DNA of 64,000 nucleotides from Streptomyces showdoensis (GTDB lineage: Bacteria; Actinomycetota; Actinomycetes; Streptomycetales; Streptomycetaceae). The notes under the pieces are model-generated. The model was not told where the DNA came from. It ran no database searches and saw nothing but the letters and a program-made list of their open reading frames with translations. Shown piece after piece: positions 43,897-53,156 of the stretch (positions are counted from its first letter, which is position 1; each line of letters opens with the position of its first letter). Both the position numbers and the translations under genes were made by a program. The stretch covers positions 62,001-126,000 of the forward strand of contig NZ_BAAAXG010000029.1 in assembly GCF_039535475.1 (NCBI RefSeq), given 5' to 3'.

Positions 43897-46155
43897 TCAG
43901 GCCCTCTTGGCGCGTGTGGCGCACGCTCCGTAGCCCTCGTCTCCGTATCCCTGGTCACCGTAACCCTGGTCGCCGTATCCCTGGTCGCCATAGCCTCCGT
44001 CGCCGTAGCCGGTGGGCTCGCACGGGTTCTCGTCGCGGCTGTTCTGCAGCCGCACGGTCACGACCTCGTGCTCGGCGCTGACCACGTACGGACCCGTGAC
44101 CGGGTCGGCCGGCAGGACGTAGCCGTCCGGCACCGCGGTCTCACGCAGGTAGTACGTGCCGTGCTCCAGGTCGCCGAAGGAGCACAGGCCGGCCGCGCTC
44201 GTGGTGCACGGCGTGCCGACGCGGGTGTCCGGGTCGGTGCCGGTGGCCTGGAGTCCGGCGCGGCCGTTGGTCTCCTCCCACAGCTCGAACGTCGCACCGC
44301 GCAGCGGCGCGTCGCTCTTGGCGTCGGTCTTGAGGAGCATGACCTTGCCCCTGTCCTGCGGGGTCGGGGACTTCCGGTTGGCGGCGGTGACGGAGACGCC
44401 GGCGGTCGCGTTCTCCTCGGTCAGGACCAGCGGACCGAAGACCGGCTGGGCCGGCAGCTCGTAGCCGGACGGAGCGGCCGTCTCCTGCCAGTAGTACGTC
44501 CCCACCTCGACGGTCCGCGTGCACACACCGACCGCGTCGGTCACGCACGCGCCCCCGACCTGGGTGTCGGGGTTCGCACCGCCCGTCTGCAGGCCGGCGA
44601 CGCCGTTCGTCTCCTCCCACAGGCGGAACGTCGCACCGGGCAGCTTCGCGCCCGTCTCCGCGTCGGTCTTGACCACCTTCACCGCGCCCTTCGTGGGCAC
44701 GACCGGGGTCGCCGTGTTCTCGGCGGTGACGGAGACGCCGGCGGACGCGTTCTCCTCGGTCAGGACGAGCGGGCCGAAGACCGGCTGGGCCGGCAGGTCG
44801 TACCCGGGCGGGGCGGCCGTCTCCTCCCAGTAGTACGTCCCCACCTCCACGGTCCGGGCGCACTCGCCCTCGGCGCTGGTCACGCAGGTGTCGCCGATCT
44901 GCGTGTCGGGGTTCGCGCCGCCCGTCTGCAGGCCGGCGACGCCGTTCGTCTCCTCCCACAGGCGGAACGTCGCACCGGGCAGCACGGCGTCCGTGTCCGC
45001 GTCCCGCTTCACCACCGTCACCTCACCCCTCGTGGGGGTGGTGTCGCCGCAGTCGGGAAGGTTGCCGTTGAAGGGGTAGGCGTGGAACTCCTGGCCGCCG
45101 CCACCGGTGGCGGAGCTGGTGTGGGTGACCGAGCCGGTGGTGAAGAAGCGGCCGTTGATGCCGGGCAGGGTCACGGTCGTCATCGAGGACTGCTCGCCCA
45201 TGAGGAAGCTGCCCTGGAACTGGCCGGTGCCGTGCAGGCCGATGGCCGTGGCGTCGGGGAAGTTCCACAGCAGACGTCCGCGGTAGGCGTTGAGCGGGTC
45301 GGCGTCATCGTCGAGGCCGCCGCTGTAGGTGTTGATGGTGCGGTTCGCGCCGAAGACGTTGACCAGGATCGTGGCTCCGGCGGGGATGCCGGCGAAGACG
45401 ACGCCCTGCTGGCCTCCGCTGGTGGACGCGATGTCCGCGTCGACGTTGAAGACCTGGAGGGCGGAGGCTCCGTCGCCCGTGAAGAGGGTCTGGAAGTTCT
45501 GGTTGACGACCGTGCCGGTGGGGGTCCGGGGCTGCCCGTCGACGCGGGCGTAGCAGCGGCTCGCGGTGGTCAGCTGGTCGCGGAGTCCCGCGTACGGGGT
45601 GATGGCGTTGGCGTCCTGGACCAGGGTGCCGGTGACGTTCCCGGTGACGGTGCCCGCGTGGCGTACGGTCCCGGTCTCGGTGAGGATGCCGCCGGTCGTC
45701 TCCAGCCGCTGTCCGGTGGCGATGGTGACGTCGCCGCCGGTGGTGAGGAAGTCCGCGTCCTTGGGCGGGACGACCCGGGAGCCGACGCCGACGATGCCCA
45801 GGTTGTACAGGCCTCCGGCGGTGGCGTCCTTGTTCTGGTCGAAGTCGTCCAGGACCACGACGCGCCCCTCGGCCTCGGCCGCCCGGCCGCGGACGAGGTA
45901 GTCGTTCCCCACGAAGATGTTGATGCCGGCGTCACGGCCCGCGAGGGGCCCGTTGCCGACTTCGGGGAACGGGTCGGGGCAGCTTCCCGGGATGCACGGA
46001 CCGAGCCCGCCGGGCAGCGGCGCCGCGAGCGCGGTGGAGCTCGCCGGCCCCAGGAGCAGGGCGGGGACGGCCGCGAGGGTGACTGCACAGGAGAGCCCGG
46101 CCGAGACGGCTCTCCTCCGGGGGCGCCGAGAGCGCCGCGTCGTGTGGTGTCTCAT
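43897..46155 (-). CDS. Secreted choice-of-anchor A protein with three SpaA-type repeats
   Basis: A 752-aa surface protein. A basic N-terminus and hydrophobic stretch ending in TALAAP form the signal. Residues about 60-370 are a choice-of-anchor A adhesin-like domain ([25 protein letters not shown]; later [11 protein letters not shown] and [12 protein letters not shown]). Three SpaA/prealbumin-like domains follow (each about 105 residues), opening with [24 protein letters not shown] and closing with YYW(E/Q)ETAAP-x-GY, with Lys and Glu placed as in isopeptide-forming CnaB folds. The first two are nearly identical. The end is (GYGDQ)[11 protein letters not shown]. There is no LPxTG or LAxTG sorting signal and no terminal membrane helix, so anchoring is unclear. 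No good ribosome site was found. Confidence 0.85.
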   Translation of the reverse strand: MRHHTTRRSRRPRRRAVSAGLSCAVTLAAVPALLLGPASSTALAAPLPGGLGPCIPGSCPDPFPEVGNGPLAGRDAGINIFVGNDYLVRGRAAEAEGRVVVLDDFDQNKDATAGGLYNLGIVGVGSRVVPPKDADFLTTGGDVTIATGQRLETTGGILTETGTVRHAGTVTGNVTGTLVQDANAITPYAGLRDQLTTASRCYARVDGQPRTPTGTVVNQNFQTLFTGDGASALQVFNVDADIASTSGGQQGVVFAGIPAGATILVNVFGANRTINTYSGGLDDDADPLNAYRGRLLWNFPDATAIGLHGTGQFQGSFLMGEQSSMTTVTLPGINGRFFTTGSVTHTSSATGGGGQEFHAYPFNGNLPDCGDTTPTRGEVTVVKRDADTDAVLPGATFRLWEETNGVAGLQTGGANPDTQIGDTCVTSAEGECARTVEVGTYYWEETAAPPGYDLPAQPVFGPLVLTEENASAGVSVTAENTATPVVPTKGAVKVVKTDAETGAKLPGATFRLWEETNGVAGLQTGGANPDTQVGGACVTDAVGVCTRTVEVGTYYWQETAAPSGYELPAQPVFGPLVLTEENATAGVSVTAANRKSPTPQDRGKVMLLKTDAKSDAPLRGATFELWEETNGRAGLQATGTDPDTRVGTPCTTSAAGLCSFGDLEHGTYYLRETAVPDGYVLPADPVTGPYVVSAEHEVVTVRLQNSRDENPCEPTGYGDGGYGDQGYGDQGYGDQGYGDEGYGACATRAKRA
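43928..44014 (-). repeat. 15-bp repeat coding GYGDQ units at the C-terminus
   Basis: About six units of CCGTATCCCTGGTCG type (plus strand) code Gly-Tyr-Gly-Asp-Gln/Gly/Glu near the end of the surface protein. The copies differ at third positions, so the repeat is not brand new. Confidence 0.8.
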
Positions 46156-46352
46156 GCGGGGAGTCTTGGCCCGGGGACCTCGGGCCACCATTCGCGGAGC
46201 CCCGTTTTGGGCCGCTCAGGGAACGCGCTCACCGACAGGCGTGAAGCCCGACCGCCGAAAGGAGTATCGCGGAACCGCCCTGGTGGGAGGGGGCGCGTAC
46301 CCGCCCGGTCCGGCGTCGGCGCCCGTGACGCGCCCGCCCTTGCCGGCTGCCG

Positions 46353-46772
46353 TCAGATGTCGAGCATGAGCTGCAGCAGCTCGCGCAGGGACTCGCGCTG
46401 CGGCGTGCTGAGGCGGTCGAGCGGCGCGGAGGCGAAGGGCATGCGGGCGCGCAGGTCGGCGGTGACGGTGCGGCCGGCCGTGGTGGCGGCGACGAGCTTG
46501 ACGCGGCGGTCGCCGGGGTCGGGGCGGCGCTCGACCAGGCCGCGGGATTCGAGCCGGTCGATGATCACGGTGACGTTGGAGGGCTCCGTGTGGAGGCGCT
46601 CGGCGATGCGGCGCATGGGGAGCGGTACCTCGACGGCCAGCAGTGCCTTGGCGTGGAGCGGGGTCAGGTCATGGGTGGCCGCCGCGGTCTCGGACTCCTG
46701 GGCGTAGCGGCGGTTGACCGCCGCGAAGAGGCCGACGATCTCCTTGGTCAGCTCATCTGATGACTCGGACAT
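46353..46772 (-). CDS. MarR-family regulator
   Basis: A 139-aa winged-helix protein. THDLTPLHAKALLAVEVPLPMRRIAERLHTEPSNVTVIIDRLESRGLVERRPDPGDRRVKLV, read in pieces, is a standard MarR core with the recognition helix SNVTVIIDRLE and wing GDRR. It is divergent from an SDR gene with a 93-bp gap containing an AT-rich palindrome. Probable local repressor of the SDR; the ligand is unknown. Confidence 0.88.
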   Translation of the reverse strand: MSESSDELTKEIVGLFAAVNRRYAQESETAAATHDLTPLHAKALLAVEVPLPMRRIAERLHTEPSNVTVIIDRLESRGLVERRPDPGDRRVKLVAATTAGRTVTADLRARMPFASAPLDRLSTPQRESLRELLQLMLDI

Positions 46773-46794
46773 GGAGGGCAGTCTAACGATGTGC

Positions 46795-46845
46795 TTGACA
46801 CGGTGAAATATCGCGCGCCATAGTTATGAATCATATTAGTTATGA
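46795..46845. promoter_or_regulatory. Promoter and MarR-type operator in the MarR/SDR gap
   Basis: A consensus TTGACA (46795-46800, plus) is followed 18 bases later by CATAGT, overlapping the palindrome TATGA-A-TCATA (46825-46835). TAGTTATGA occurs twice (46821-46829 and 46837-46845), 16 bp apart. The cluster sits 20-70 bases before the SDR start. Confidence 0.6.
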
Positions 46846-46865
46846 GCGATAAGTAAGGATGCGGC

Positions 46866-47714
46866 ATGACCACCCCCGCGACCATCCCCACGGCCACCCC
46901 CAGAACCGTCCTCGTCACCGGCACCTCCTCCGGCATCGGCCTGGCCACCGCCGTCACCGCCGCCCGGGCCGGCTGGCACGTGATCGCCACGATGCGGGAC
47001 ACCGCGAAGGCGGGCGCCCTGCTCGCGGCGGCCGACGAGGCCGGCGTCTCCGTCGACCTCCGGGCTCTGGACGTGACCGACCCCGCGTCGGTCACGGCGT
47101 GCCTGGCCGGCCTGGACCGGCTGGACGCCCTGGTCAACAACGCCGGCGCGGGCCACGTGGGCACCCTGGAGCAGGAGAGCGTCGACGACGTGCGCGCCGT
47201 CATGGAGGTCAACTTCTTCGGCGTCCTGAACGTCACGAAGGCCGTCCTCCCCCTCCTGCGTCAGAGCAAGGGACGGGTCCTGACCGTCACCAGCGTCGGC
47301 GGCGTGGTGGGCCAGCCCTTCAACGAGGCCTACTGCGCGGCCAAGTTCGCGGTCGAGGGCTTCATGGAGTCCCTCGCCCCGGTCGCGGCCACGGCCGGCG
47401 TCTCCGTCAGCGTGGTCGAACCGGGGGCGGTGGCGAGCGAGTTCGTCAGCAACGTGGGCCTCCCCGCGGACGCCCTGGAGCAGGCCGGTCCGTACGCGCC
47501 CGCCCTGTCCGCGTACCTGGAGCGCACCAGCGGCGCCTTCGCCTCCGCGCAGACCTCCCAGGACGTCGCGGAGCGGATGGTCGACCTCCTCGACGCCGAG
47601 CGCCCCGCCTTCCGCCTCCTCACCTCCGACGCCGCCCGCGCCTTCGCCGGGGTGAAGCTCGCCGACCTCGACGGGTCCGCGGTCCAGAACCTCACGGGCG
47701 GCTGGGTCCGCTGA
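46866..47714 (+). CDS. Short-chain dehydrogenase/reductase
   Basis: A 282-aa classical SDR with TGTSSGIG (cofactor loop, residues 19-26), NNAGAG, the catalytic Ser in VTSVGG and YCAAK (Tyr, Lys). The long C-terminal part and MESLAPVAATAGVSVSVVEPGAV are like the SDR family that includes 17-beta-HSD-type and retinol-like enzymes. NAD(P) is the cofactor; the substrate is unknown. Start: ATG at 46866 after AAGGA. Controlled most likely by the divergent MarR. The stop is only 4 bases from the convergent AraC gene's stop. Confidence 0.88.
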   Translation: MTTPATIPTATPRTVLVTGTSSGIGLATAVTAARAGWHVIATMRDTAKAGALLAAADEAGVSVDLRALDVTDPASVTACLAGLDRLDALVNNAGAGHVGTLEQESVDDVRAVMEVNFFGVLNVTKAVLPLLRQSKGRVLTVTSVGGVVGQPFNEAYCAAKFAVEGFMESLAPVAATAGVSVSVVEPGAVASEFVSNVGLPADALEQAGPYAPALSAYLERTSGAFASAQTSQDVAERMVDLLDAERPAFRLLTSDAARAFAGVKLADLDGSAVQNLTGGWVR

Positions 47715-47718
47715 CGGG

Positions 47719-48834
47719 TTACGGGGCGTCCGTCACGGGTGGGGCCGCGCGCGGCGCACGGCGGCGCAGCTCGCTGGGGGTGCGTCCGGTCCAGCGGGTG
47801 ACCGCGCGGCGCAGCGCCCGGGCGTCGGCGTAGCCGTTCTCGGCGGCGATCGCGTCGGTGGTGCGGTCCGTGGTCTCGAGCAGGCGGGTGATGCGCTCGC
47901 GGCGGGCCGTCTCGAGTTCGGCGCGCCAGGTCGTGCCGTGTGCGTCGAGGCGGCGCTGCAGGGTCCGGCCGCCCAGGGTCATCCGGCGCGCCAGCGCGGC
48001 GAGGGTCAGCTCCTGGCCCCCTTCCTCGACGGCGCCCCTGAGGACCGTCCGGAACAGGTCCAGCCAGTCGTGCAGCGGAATGGCGCGGGCGAGGCCCTGT
48101 TCGGTGTCCCGGCGCAGGAGGGCCGAGAGACCGGGCTGGGCGTACGGGCCCGGCGCCCGCAGGTCGGCGGTGCGGAACGTGATCGAGCCGACCGGCCGCT
48201 CGAAGTCGATGACCCGGGTGCCGAAGAGCCCGGCCAGGGTGTCGTGGCGCTGCGGGGCCTGCGCGGCCAGGGCGGCGCGGACCGGGGCGATCGACCGCTG
48301 CCGCGCCTCGCACCGCCGCCGCCAGACCACGCCGAGTATGTAGGACCGGACGGCGTTGGCCGCTTCGTAGCCCAGGTCGGCGTCGTTGACGTGGCTGATG
48401 GTGACCTCGTCCCCGTCGTCGTCGACGAGGAGGGTGTGGCTGCGGACGTCGCCGGCGGCGGCGAGGTAGCGGGCGCCGTCCTGGATGCCTTCGAGCGGCG
48501 TCACGGCCGAGGTGATCAGGTAGTCCCACACCCCGAGTCGGCCGAGACTCGACTCCTGCGTCATGACGGCGGCCACCTCGGCCCAGGGCGCCCTGGTCGT
48601 CATCAGCTCCCAGATGCGCCCGTTCGTGGCGGACGGCGTGCGGTACCGGTTGTCGTTCAGCTGCGCGGGCGCCAGCCCCAGGAGGTCGGTGCCCGCGCTC
48701 TCCCGGATGCCCAGCAGGGAGGCGCTGTGGAGCATCAGGCGGGTGAAGGACGCGGGCTTCGTGCCGGGGTGGGTCCGCGATGCCGGAAGGGGTTCGGGGA
48801 GGGCGGTGCCGCAGGGCGCCATCGGGTCGCTCAT
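47719..48834 (-). CDS. AraC-family transcriptional regulator
   Basis: A 371-aa regulator. The C-terminal third holds the double HTH: LTLAALARRMTLGGRTLQRRLDAHGTTWRAELETARRERITRLLE, then TDAIAAENGYADARALRRAVTRWTGRTPSELRR. The N-terminal 240 residues are an arabinose-binding-like/OruR-type ligand domain found in AraC proteins such as VirF/OruR relatives (GRIWELMTTRAPWAEVAAVM). Start: ATG at 48834 with only a weak site; an internal ATG at 48822 is also possible. No obvious target gene is next to it. Confidence 0.85.
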   Translation of the reverse strand: MSDPMAPCGTALPEPLPASRTHPGTKPASFTRLMLHSASLLGIRESAGTDLLGLAPAQLNDNRYRTPSATNGRIWELMTTRAPWAEVAAVMTQESSLGRLGVWDYLITSAVTPLEGIQDGARYLAAAGDVRSHTLLVDDDGDEVTISHVNDADLGYEAANAVRSYILGVVWRRRCEARQRSIAPVRAALAAQAPQRHDTLAGLFGTRVIDFERPVGSITFRTADLRAPGPYAQPGLSALLRRDTEQGLARAIPLHDWLDLFRTVLRGAVEEGGQELTLAALARRMTLGGRTLQRRLDAHGTTWRAELETARRERITRLLETTDRTTDAIAAENGYADARALRRAVTRWTGRTPSELRRRAPRAAPPVTDAP

Positions 48835-49203
48835 GCCGCCCGCCGGCCCTTCGCGCGCGGCGCCGTCGTCACCGCCACCGCCACCGCCTCCACCTCGCGG
48901 CCGTGCCGTGTGCACCTCGATCGCGTCATGACTCTCCTCGTACGGGGGCGCCCTGTGATCTTCACGGAGGCGGACCGCTGCGCTGCCGGGGTCGCCTGGT
49001 TCTCGGCCCCGGCCGGTCCCGGCACCCCCGTACGGCGCGGCAAGGTGCATCCTCCGGTCCCGCTCGCGATGCTCACGTTCTCGATCCCGTTCATCATGGT
49101 CTTCCCCGAGCTGCCGAGTGAGGCAACGGCTCGAACCGGACACGTATCGGGCGGGAGACTTCACCCATGGCGCAAGGATCTCGTCGTACAGCAGCCTGAA
49201 AGG
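48835..49203. other. Non-coding stretch, nothing clear
   Basis: About 370 bases between the AraC gene and the DUF6221 gene. The first 100 bases hold short CCGCCACC repeats. Open frames exist on both strands but none has a recognisable pattern or ribosome site. Confidence 0.5.
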
Positions 49204-49461
49204 CTACGGGCGCCACTCCTCCCGGTAGGCGCGGTGTTCGGCATATGACTGGGCTAGAACGCGCAGCGCGTACGCCACGCCCTCCGAGCGGGGGTCCGAG
49301 GGGTCCATCGCCGCGTATTCGCGGGCCAGTTGCTCGGTGAGGTCGAGCATGGGCAGATGGCTGTCGAGAAGGGCGTCGCCGCCCAGCGTGTCGGCCACGT
49401 AGGCATAGGCGTGGTTGTCGTCCATGATGCGTGCGACGAGGAACTCCACAAGATCGTCCAT
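49204..49461 (-). CDS. DUF6221-family small protein
   Basis: An 85-aa acidic protein, MDDLVEFLVARIMDDNHAYAY at the start and LRVLAQSYAEHRAYREEWRP at the end. This matches what I remember of DUF6221, small proteins frequent in Streptomyces and their mobile regions. Function unknown. It follows the hypothetical gene upstream by 33 bases on the same strand. Confidence 0.65.
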   Translation of the reverse strand: MDDLVEFLVARIMDDNHAYAYVADTLGGDALLDSHLPMLDLTEQLAREYAAMDPSDPRSEGVAYALRVLAQSYAEHRAYREEWRP

Positions 49462-49494
49462 GCGGCCATCTTCGCGACCAAGGTGCTGCGCCCG

Positions 49495-50070
49495 TCAAGC
49501 GACTTGGGTCCGCTGGACGTTCCCCCGAGCTGAATCCGCCCGCCACGAGTCATCCGGCGGTGGGGCGCCGGTGATCCGGGTGTGTGTCTGGGGGGGGCGG
49601 GGTGGTGCAGTCCGCGGGGCCGCCGCGCGGCGCCAGGGGCCGCCGCCCCGCCCCGGGGAGCTCGTCCCCAGGAGGGATCGGCGCTCCTCCGCCTGCGGAC
49701 TCGCCCCCCGGCAGGCACCGCCGGTCAGGCGGGGCCGCCCTCGACTGGCGGCGTCCCGTCCCCCCCTCGTGATCCGCCCGACCCATGAGTCCTGTGTCAA
49801 GGGGGACCACGTCACGTCGATATCGATGCCGTGCCAGGCGCGGGTGAGCTCTGCCAGCGGCGTGAAGACGCGCTCCTGCACGTCTTCCGGCAACGCGTCG
49901 CACGGCAGCGGAACCTTGCCGCACACGCCGCTCCCGTCGTCGGCGGCGACCGTGTAGGGCCACTCCTTCGCGCCCGTCAAAAGAATGATCTCCCTCGGCA
50001 CGCCTAGGGACGGTTTCTTCCTCGCCTTGCTTCGTCTCGCCACGACACCATTCAACATCGCCGCACGCAT
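49495..50070 (-). CDS. Hypothetical protein, possibly run-on at its C-terminus
   Basis: The first about 95 residues look like a real protein (basic RRSKARKKPSLGVPREIILL, then GKVPLPCDALPEDVQERVFTPLAELTRAWHGIDIDVTWSPL). After TQDSWVGRI the rest is Arg/Gly/Pro-rich, as when a frame runs into non-coding GC-rich DNA, so the gene may have lost its natural end. Start uncertain: ATG at 50070 or 50058. No family recognised. Confidence 0.4.
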   Translation of the reverse strand: MRAAMLNGVVARRSKARKKPSLGVPREIILLTGAKEWPYTVAADDGSGVCGKVPLPCDALPEDVQERVFTPLAELTRAWHGIDIDVTWSPLTQDSWVGRITRGGRDAASRGRPRLTGGACRGASPQAEERRSLLGTSSPGRGGGPWRRAAAPRTAPPRPPQTHTRITGAPPPDDSWRADSARGNVQRTQVA

Positions 50071-50246
50071 CGCGACCGTCCTCGGCGTGCTCTGCCCGAT
50101 CTCAGCCGGGTGCGGGTGCGCCACGCACTACGGCCCCGGCGCGCTCGCCGTCGACACGTGCACGGTCGACCGCCTCGACGCGTACGGCGGCGTCGTGCCG
50201 AACTCGACCACCGTCACCGCACCCTCCGGCTGCCCGGAGCCCGGGG

Positions 50247-50879
50247 TCACCCCACCGGAGCCACATCCGCCCACAGGGCGACGGCGTCGGGCGAGAGCGG
50301 TACGAGCGACCCGGCGCCCGGCGCATCGCCGGCTCCCGCGCCCGCGACCCCGTCCCACCACACGCCCTGCCCAGGCGTCAGAACGGCACCGCCCGCACCC
50401 GCGCGCCACCGTCCCCTCAGCACGTACAGCAGGCCCGCGTGCCCGGCGGGCGGCGCGACGGGACCCGTGGGCCGCTCCACCCGTGCCGCCCACCCACCCC
50501 GCCGCACCATGATGTTCAGGACCCGGCACGGCCCGCCCGGCAGCGCGGCGTCCAGTGCGAGGTCGCCCGAGAACGCGAACGGCTCGCCCGTGCGGTGCAG
50601 AAGGCGGTCGAACGCCCCAGGGCTGGTCAGCCGCACGCCGTCGCCCGCCAGCAGGGTGAGCACCCGGTCGACACCGGGGAACGCCGAGAAGGGCCCCGCC
50701 GCGGCGATGTCGGCGATGCTCGCCCGCCAGCCGAATCCCTCCGCGCCCGCCGGCCGCGCGACGACCTCCCTCGTCGCACCGCCGCCGTTGCGCCAGCGGC
50801 CGACGGGCAGGGTCTCGACGTCGAAGGGGTGCATGCCGCGCATGCCGTCCGATTCGTCCATGGCGTCCGCGTCGTGCAT
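50247..50879 (-). CDS. HutD/Ves-family protein
   Basis: A 210-aa cupin-like HutD protein: VETLPVGRWRNGGGATREVVARP, GFGWRASIADIAAAGPFSAFPGVDRVLTLLAGDGVRL and CRVLNIMVRRG are the characteristic blocks. HutD accompanies histidine utilisation in pseudomonads, where it is thought to limit it; no other hut gene is present here. ATG at 50879 follows AGGAG by 8 bases. It lies 121 bases downstream of the P450 gene on the same strand. Confidence 0.8.
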   Translation of the reverse strand: MHDADAMDESDGMRGMHPFDVETLPVGRWRNGGGATREVVARPAGAEGFGWRASIADIAAAGPFSAFPGVDRVLTLLAGDGVRLTSPGAFDRLLHRTGEPFAFSGDLALDAALPGGPCRVLNIMVRRGGWAARVERPTGPVAPPAGHAGLLYVLRGRWRAGAGGAVLTPGQGVWWDGVAGAGAGDAPGAGSLVPLSPDAVALWADVAPVG

Positions 50880-51000
50880 GAGGGGGCTCCTGACCTGCGT
50901 GTGTGTCACGGGTGCTGATCGGCGACGAAGTCTAGGCGGGTGCGCCCTGGCGGCAGGAGCCGGCCGCAAGGGACACGTCCGCCGTACGATCCGACCGCCG

Positions 51001-52191
51001 TCACACGTCCCAGGTGACCGGAAGGCTCTTCACCCCGAAGATGTCGGCCGTCTCCGGGCGCAGCACGACCTCTTCCGCCGGTACGGCCAGCCGCAGCGTG
51101 GGGAAACGGTCGAGGAGGGCGGAGAACGCGACGCGCATCTCGACGCGGGCCAGCTGCGCGCCGAGGCACAGGTGGACGCCGTGACCGAAGGCGAGGTGGC
51201 CGCCCGCGTCCCTGCGCAGGTCGAGGGCGTGGGGGTCGGGGTAGCGCTCGGGGTCGCGGTTGGCGGTGTGGTACGAGAGGACGACCGTGGTCCCGGCCTC
51301 GATGGTCCGGCCGCCCAGCTCGACGTCCACCAGTGCCGTCCGCGTGAACGACTTGGCGACGCTCAGATAGCGCAGCAGCTCCTCGACGGTCCGGTCGGTG
51401 AGCGAGGGGTCGGCGCGCAGCGCGGCGAGTTGGTCCGGGTTCCGCAGGAGCGCGAAGGTGCCGAGGGACAGCATGTTCGCCGTGGTGTCGAAGCCGGCGG
51501 CCAGCAGGATCAGGCTGATCCCCTTCAGCTCCTCGTCGCTCAGGTCGCTGTCGGTGAGTTCGCTGAGCACGTCGTCGGTGGGCTTCGCGCGCTTGGCGGC
51601 GACGAGTCGCTCCAGGTACTCCTGGGTGGCGGTGTACGCCGCCATGAGCTCCTCGTCGCTCGTGTCCCCGCCCATGAACGTGTCGATCTGCTCCTGGAAG
51701 GAGTCGCGGTCCTCGTACGGCACCCCGAGCAGCTCGCAGATCACCATGGTCGGGATGGGCTTGGCGAAGGCCGTCACCAGGTCCGTCGGCGGCCCCGTGC
51801 GCTCCATCGCGTCCAGACGGCCGGCGGTGATCTGCTCGACGCGCTCGGTCAGGAGCCGCATCCGTCGGGCGGTGAACTTGCCCACCAGGGGCTTGCGGTA
51901 GCGGCTGTGCTGCGGGTCGTCCATGAGCAGGAACTCGCCGGGCGGCGCCGGAGGGAGCTCGAAGTCGATCACGTTCATCAGCTCTTTGCGCGAGCTGAAC
52001 CGCGGGTCGGCCAGGACCGACCGGACCAGTTCGTGTCCGGTGATCATCCAGCCGGGCTTCCCTCCCGGGTGGGTGTAGCGGCTGATGGGGCCGTGCCGCT
52101 GGGCCTCGGTGAGGGGGGCGGGCGGGTCGAAGGGACAGCCGGCCGGACGCTCCGTCGGCAGCGTCGTGACGGTGTGGAGGGACTCGGTCAT
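51001..52191 (-). CDS. Cytochrome P450 (CYP105-like)
   Basis: A 396-aa soluble bacterial P450. The I-helix LLAAGFDTTANML has the oxygen-activation A-G-x-D-T-T, the K-helix carries E-x2-R in EELLRYLS, and the heme loop is FGHGVHLCLG with its Cys ligand. The N-terminus (RPAGCPFDPP ... GPISRYTHPGGKPGW) is typical of CYP105 and relatives, which need separate ferredoxin and reductase, not found nearby. ATG at 52191 follows GAGG by 7 bases. Divergent from a two-HTH regulator with a palindrome in the gap. It is 35 kb from the PTM operon. Confidence 0.9.
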   Translation of the reverse strand: MTESLHTVTTLPTERPAGCPFDPPAPLTEAQRHGPISRYTHPGGKPGWMITGHELVRSVLADPRFSSRKELMNVIDFELPPAPPGEFLLMDDPQHSRYRKPLVGKFTARRMRLLTERVEQITAGRLDAMERTGPPTDLVTAFAKPIPTMVICELLGVPYEDRDSFQEQIDTFMGGDTSDEELMAAYTATQEYLERLVAAKRAKPTDDVLSELTDSDLSDEELKGISLILLAAGFDTTANMLSLGTFALLRNPDQLAALRADPSLTDRTVEELLRYLSVAKSFTRTALVDVELGGRTIEAGTTVVLSYHTANRDPERYPDPHALDLRRDAGGHLAFGHGVHLCLGAQLARVEMRVAFSALLDRFPTLRLAVPAEEVVLRPETADIFGVKSLPVTWDV

Positions 52192-52371
52192 GACCATTCC
52201 TCATCTCGCGGCATCACGGGTTCGGCCGGGCCGGTGCCCGGACCCCGTCCGGCCCGCGCCCCGTGTTCGGCCTATCCCGAACGCTACGTTGCGTTCACCA
52301 TTCGAGCAATGGATCGAGCGAGTCATCGCAGGCAGTGAAGCCGAAATTGATGCAATGACGCTGCGCCCGAA

Positions 52372-52388
52372 TGCAACGCCTCGTTGCA
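52372..52388. promoter_or_regulatory. Inverted repeat TGCAACG-CCT-CGTTGCA
   Basis: Perfect 7-bp arms with a 3-bp centre, about 30-45 bases before the regulator gene. The surrounding 220-bp gap is AT-richer than average and contains further TTGCNA and GCAAT half-like pieces (52287-52400). A likely operator for the adjacent regulator. Confidence 0.55.
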
Positions 52389-52418
52389 ATGAGATCGAGC
52401 GAAGGCAATACTGGCCGC

Positions 52419-53123
52419 ATGCCAGGAGGACGGTTGACCCAGCAGGAACGCCATCGGATCGCGGCGGGGCTCGCCGGCGGCCTCTCGTACGCGGAGATCG
52501 CCCGGCGGCTCGGCCGGCCGACGTCGACGATCAGCCGCGAGGTCACGCGCAACGGCGGACCCGGACGCTACCGGCCCCAGCAGGCGCACCAGGTGACGGC
52601 CCAACGGGCGCGGCGCAGCACGCCCACGCCCCCGCCCGCACGGGCGGTCGAAGCGTCGGGGACGGTGGCGGATCGGTCGTCCGGGAGCGCGGTCGAAGCG
52701 GAGATCGTCGAACTGGCCGTCAGATCGGGCATGCCGCGGATGACGGCCCGCGTGCACGTGGACCTGCTCATGTCCGAGGACGGCCGGCGCACCGCCGCCG
52801 AGCTGACCCGCAGGCTGCGGGTCAGTCCGGCCTCCGTCTCCGTGTCCGTCAACTTCCTGGTGGAGAACGGGTACGTCCGCCGCGAGCGCGATCCGCAGCG
52901 GCGGCGCGACGTGTACGTGGTCGACGACGACGCGTGGTACCACTCGATCCTCATCAGCGCACGGCAGACGCTCGACGTGGCACGGGCCTCGATCGCGGCG
53001 GCGGAGCGGCTCGGGCCCGACCGGCCCGCCGCCCGGCGGCTCGCCCGGGGCGGCACGTACCTTCAACAGGTCGTCCAGGAGATGATGGAGTCGGCCGACC
53101 GCTGGCGCACCCTCCTGTCGTAG
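52419..53123 (+). CDS. Regulator with an IS30-type HTH joined to a MarR/GbsR-like winged helix
   Basis: A 234-aa protein with two DNA-binding parts. Residues 6-55 (LTQQERHRIAAGLAGGLSYAEIARRLGRPTSTISREVTRNG) are the HTH found at the N-terminus of IS30-family transposases. Residues about 85-160 form a winged helix (GRRTAAELTRRLRVSPASVSVSVNFLVENGYVRRERDPQRRRDVYVV), followed by helices. No DDE catalytic domain exists, so it is a regulator, not a transposase. ATG at 52419 is used, but TTG at 52434 has AGGAGG 4 bases upstream. Divergent from the P450, which it may control. Confidence 0.8.
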   Translation: MPGGRLTQQERHRIAAGLAGGLSYAEIARRLGRPTSTISREVTRNGGPGRYRPQQAHQVTAQRARRSTPTPPPARAVEASGTVADRSSGSAVEAEIVELAVRSGMPRMTARVHVDLLMSEDGRRTAAELTRRLRVSPASVSVSVNFLVENGYVRRERDPQRRRDVYVVDDDAWYHSILISARQTLDVARASIAAAERLGPDRPAARRLARGGTYLQQVVQEMMESADRWRTLLS

Positions 53124-53156
53124 GTCCGCCTGGCGGCCGGCCCCCGCCCCCCCCCC

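Noticed and set aside
50247..50879. Histidine-utilisation operon
   Set aside because: Only a HutD-like gene is present; no hutH, hutU, hutI or regulator is nearby.
51001..52191. The P450 as the missing PTM tailoring enzyme
   Set aside because: It is 35 kb away, on its own promoter, divergent from its own regulator, and resembles CYP105 rather than a linked PTM gene. The Rieske gene is physically in the operon.
52419..53123. IS30 insertion sequence
   Set aside because: Only the N-terminal HTH resembles IS30 transposases; no DDE domain, terminal inverted repeats or target duplication were seen.
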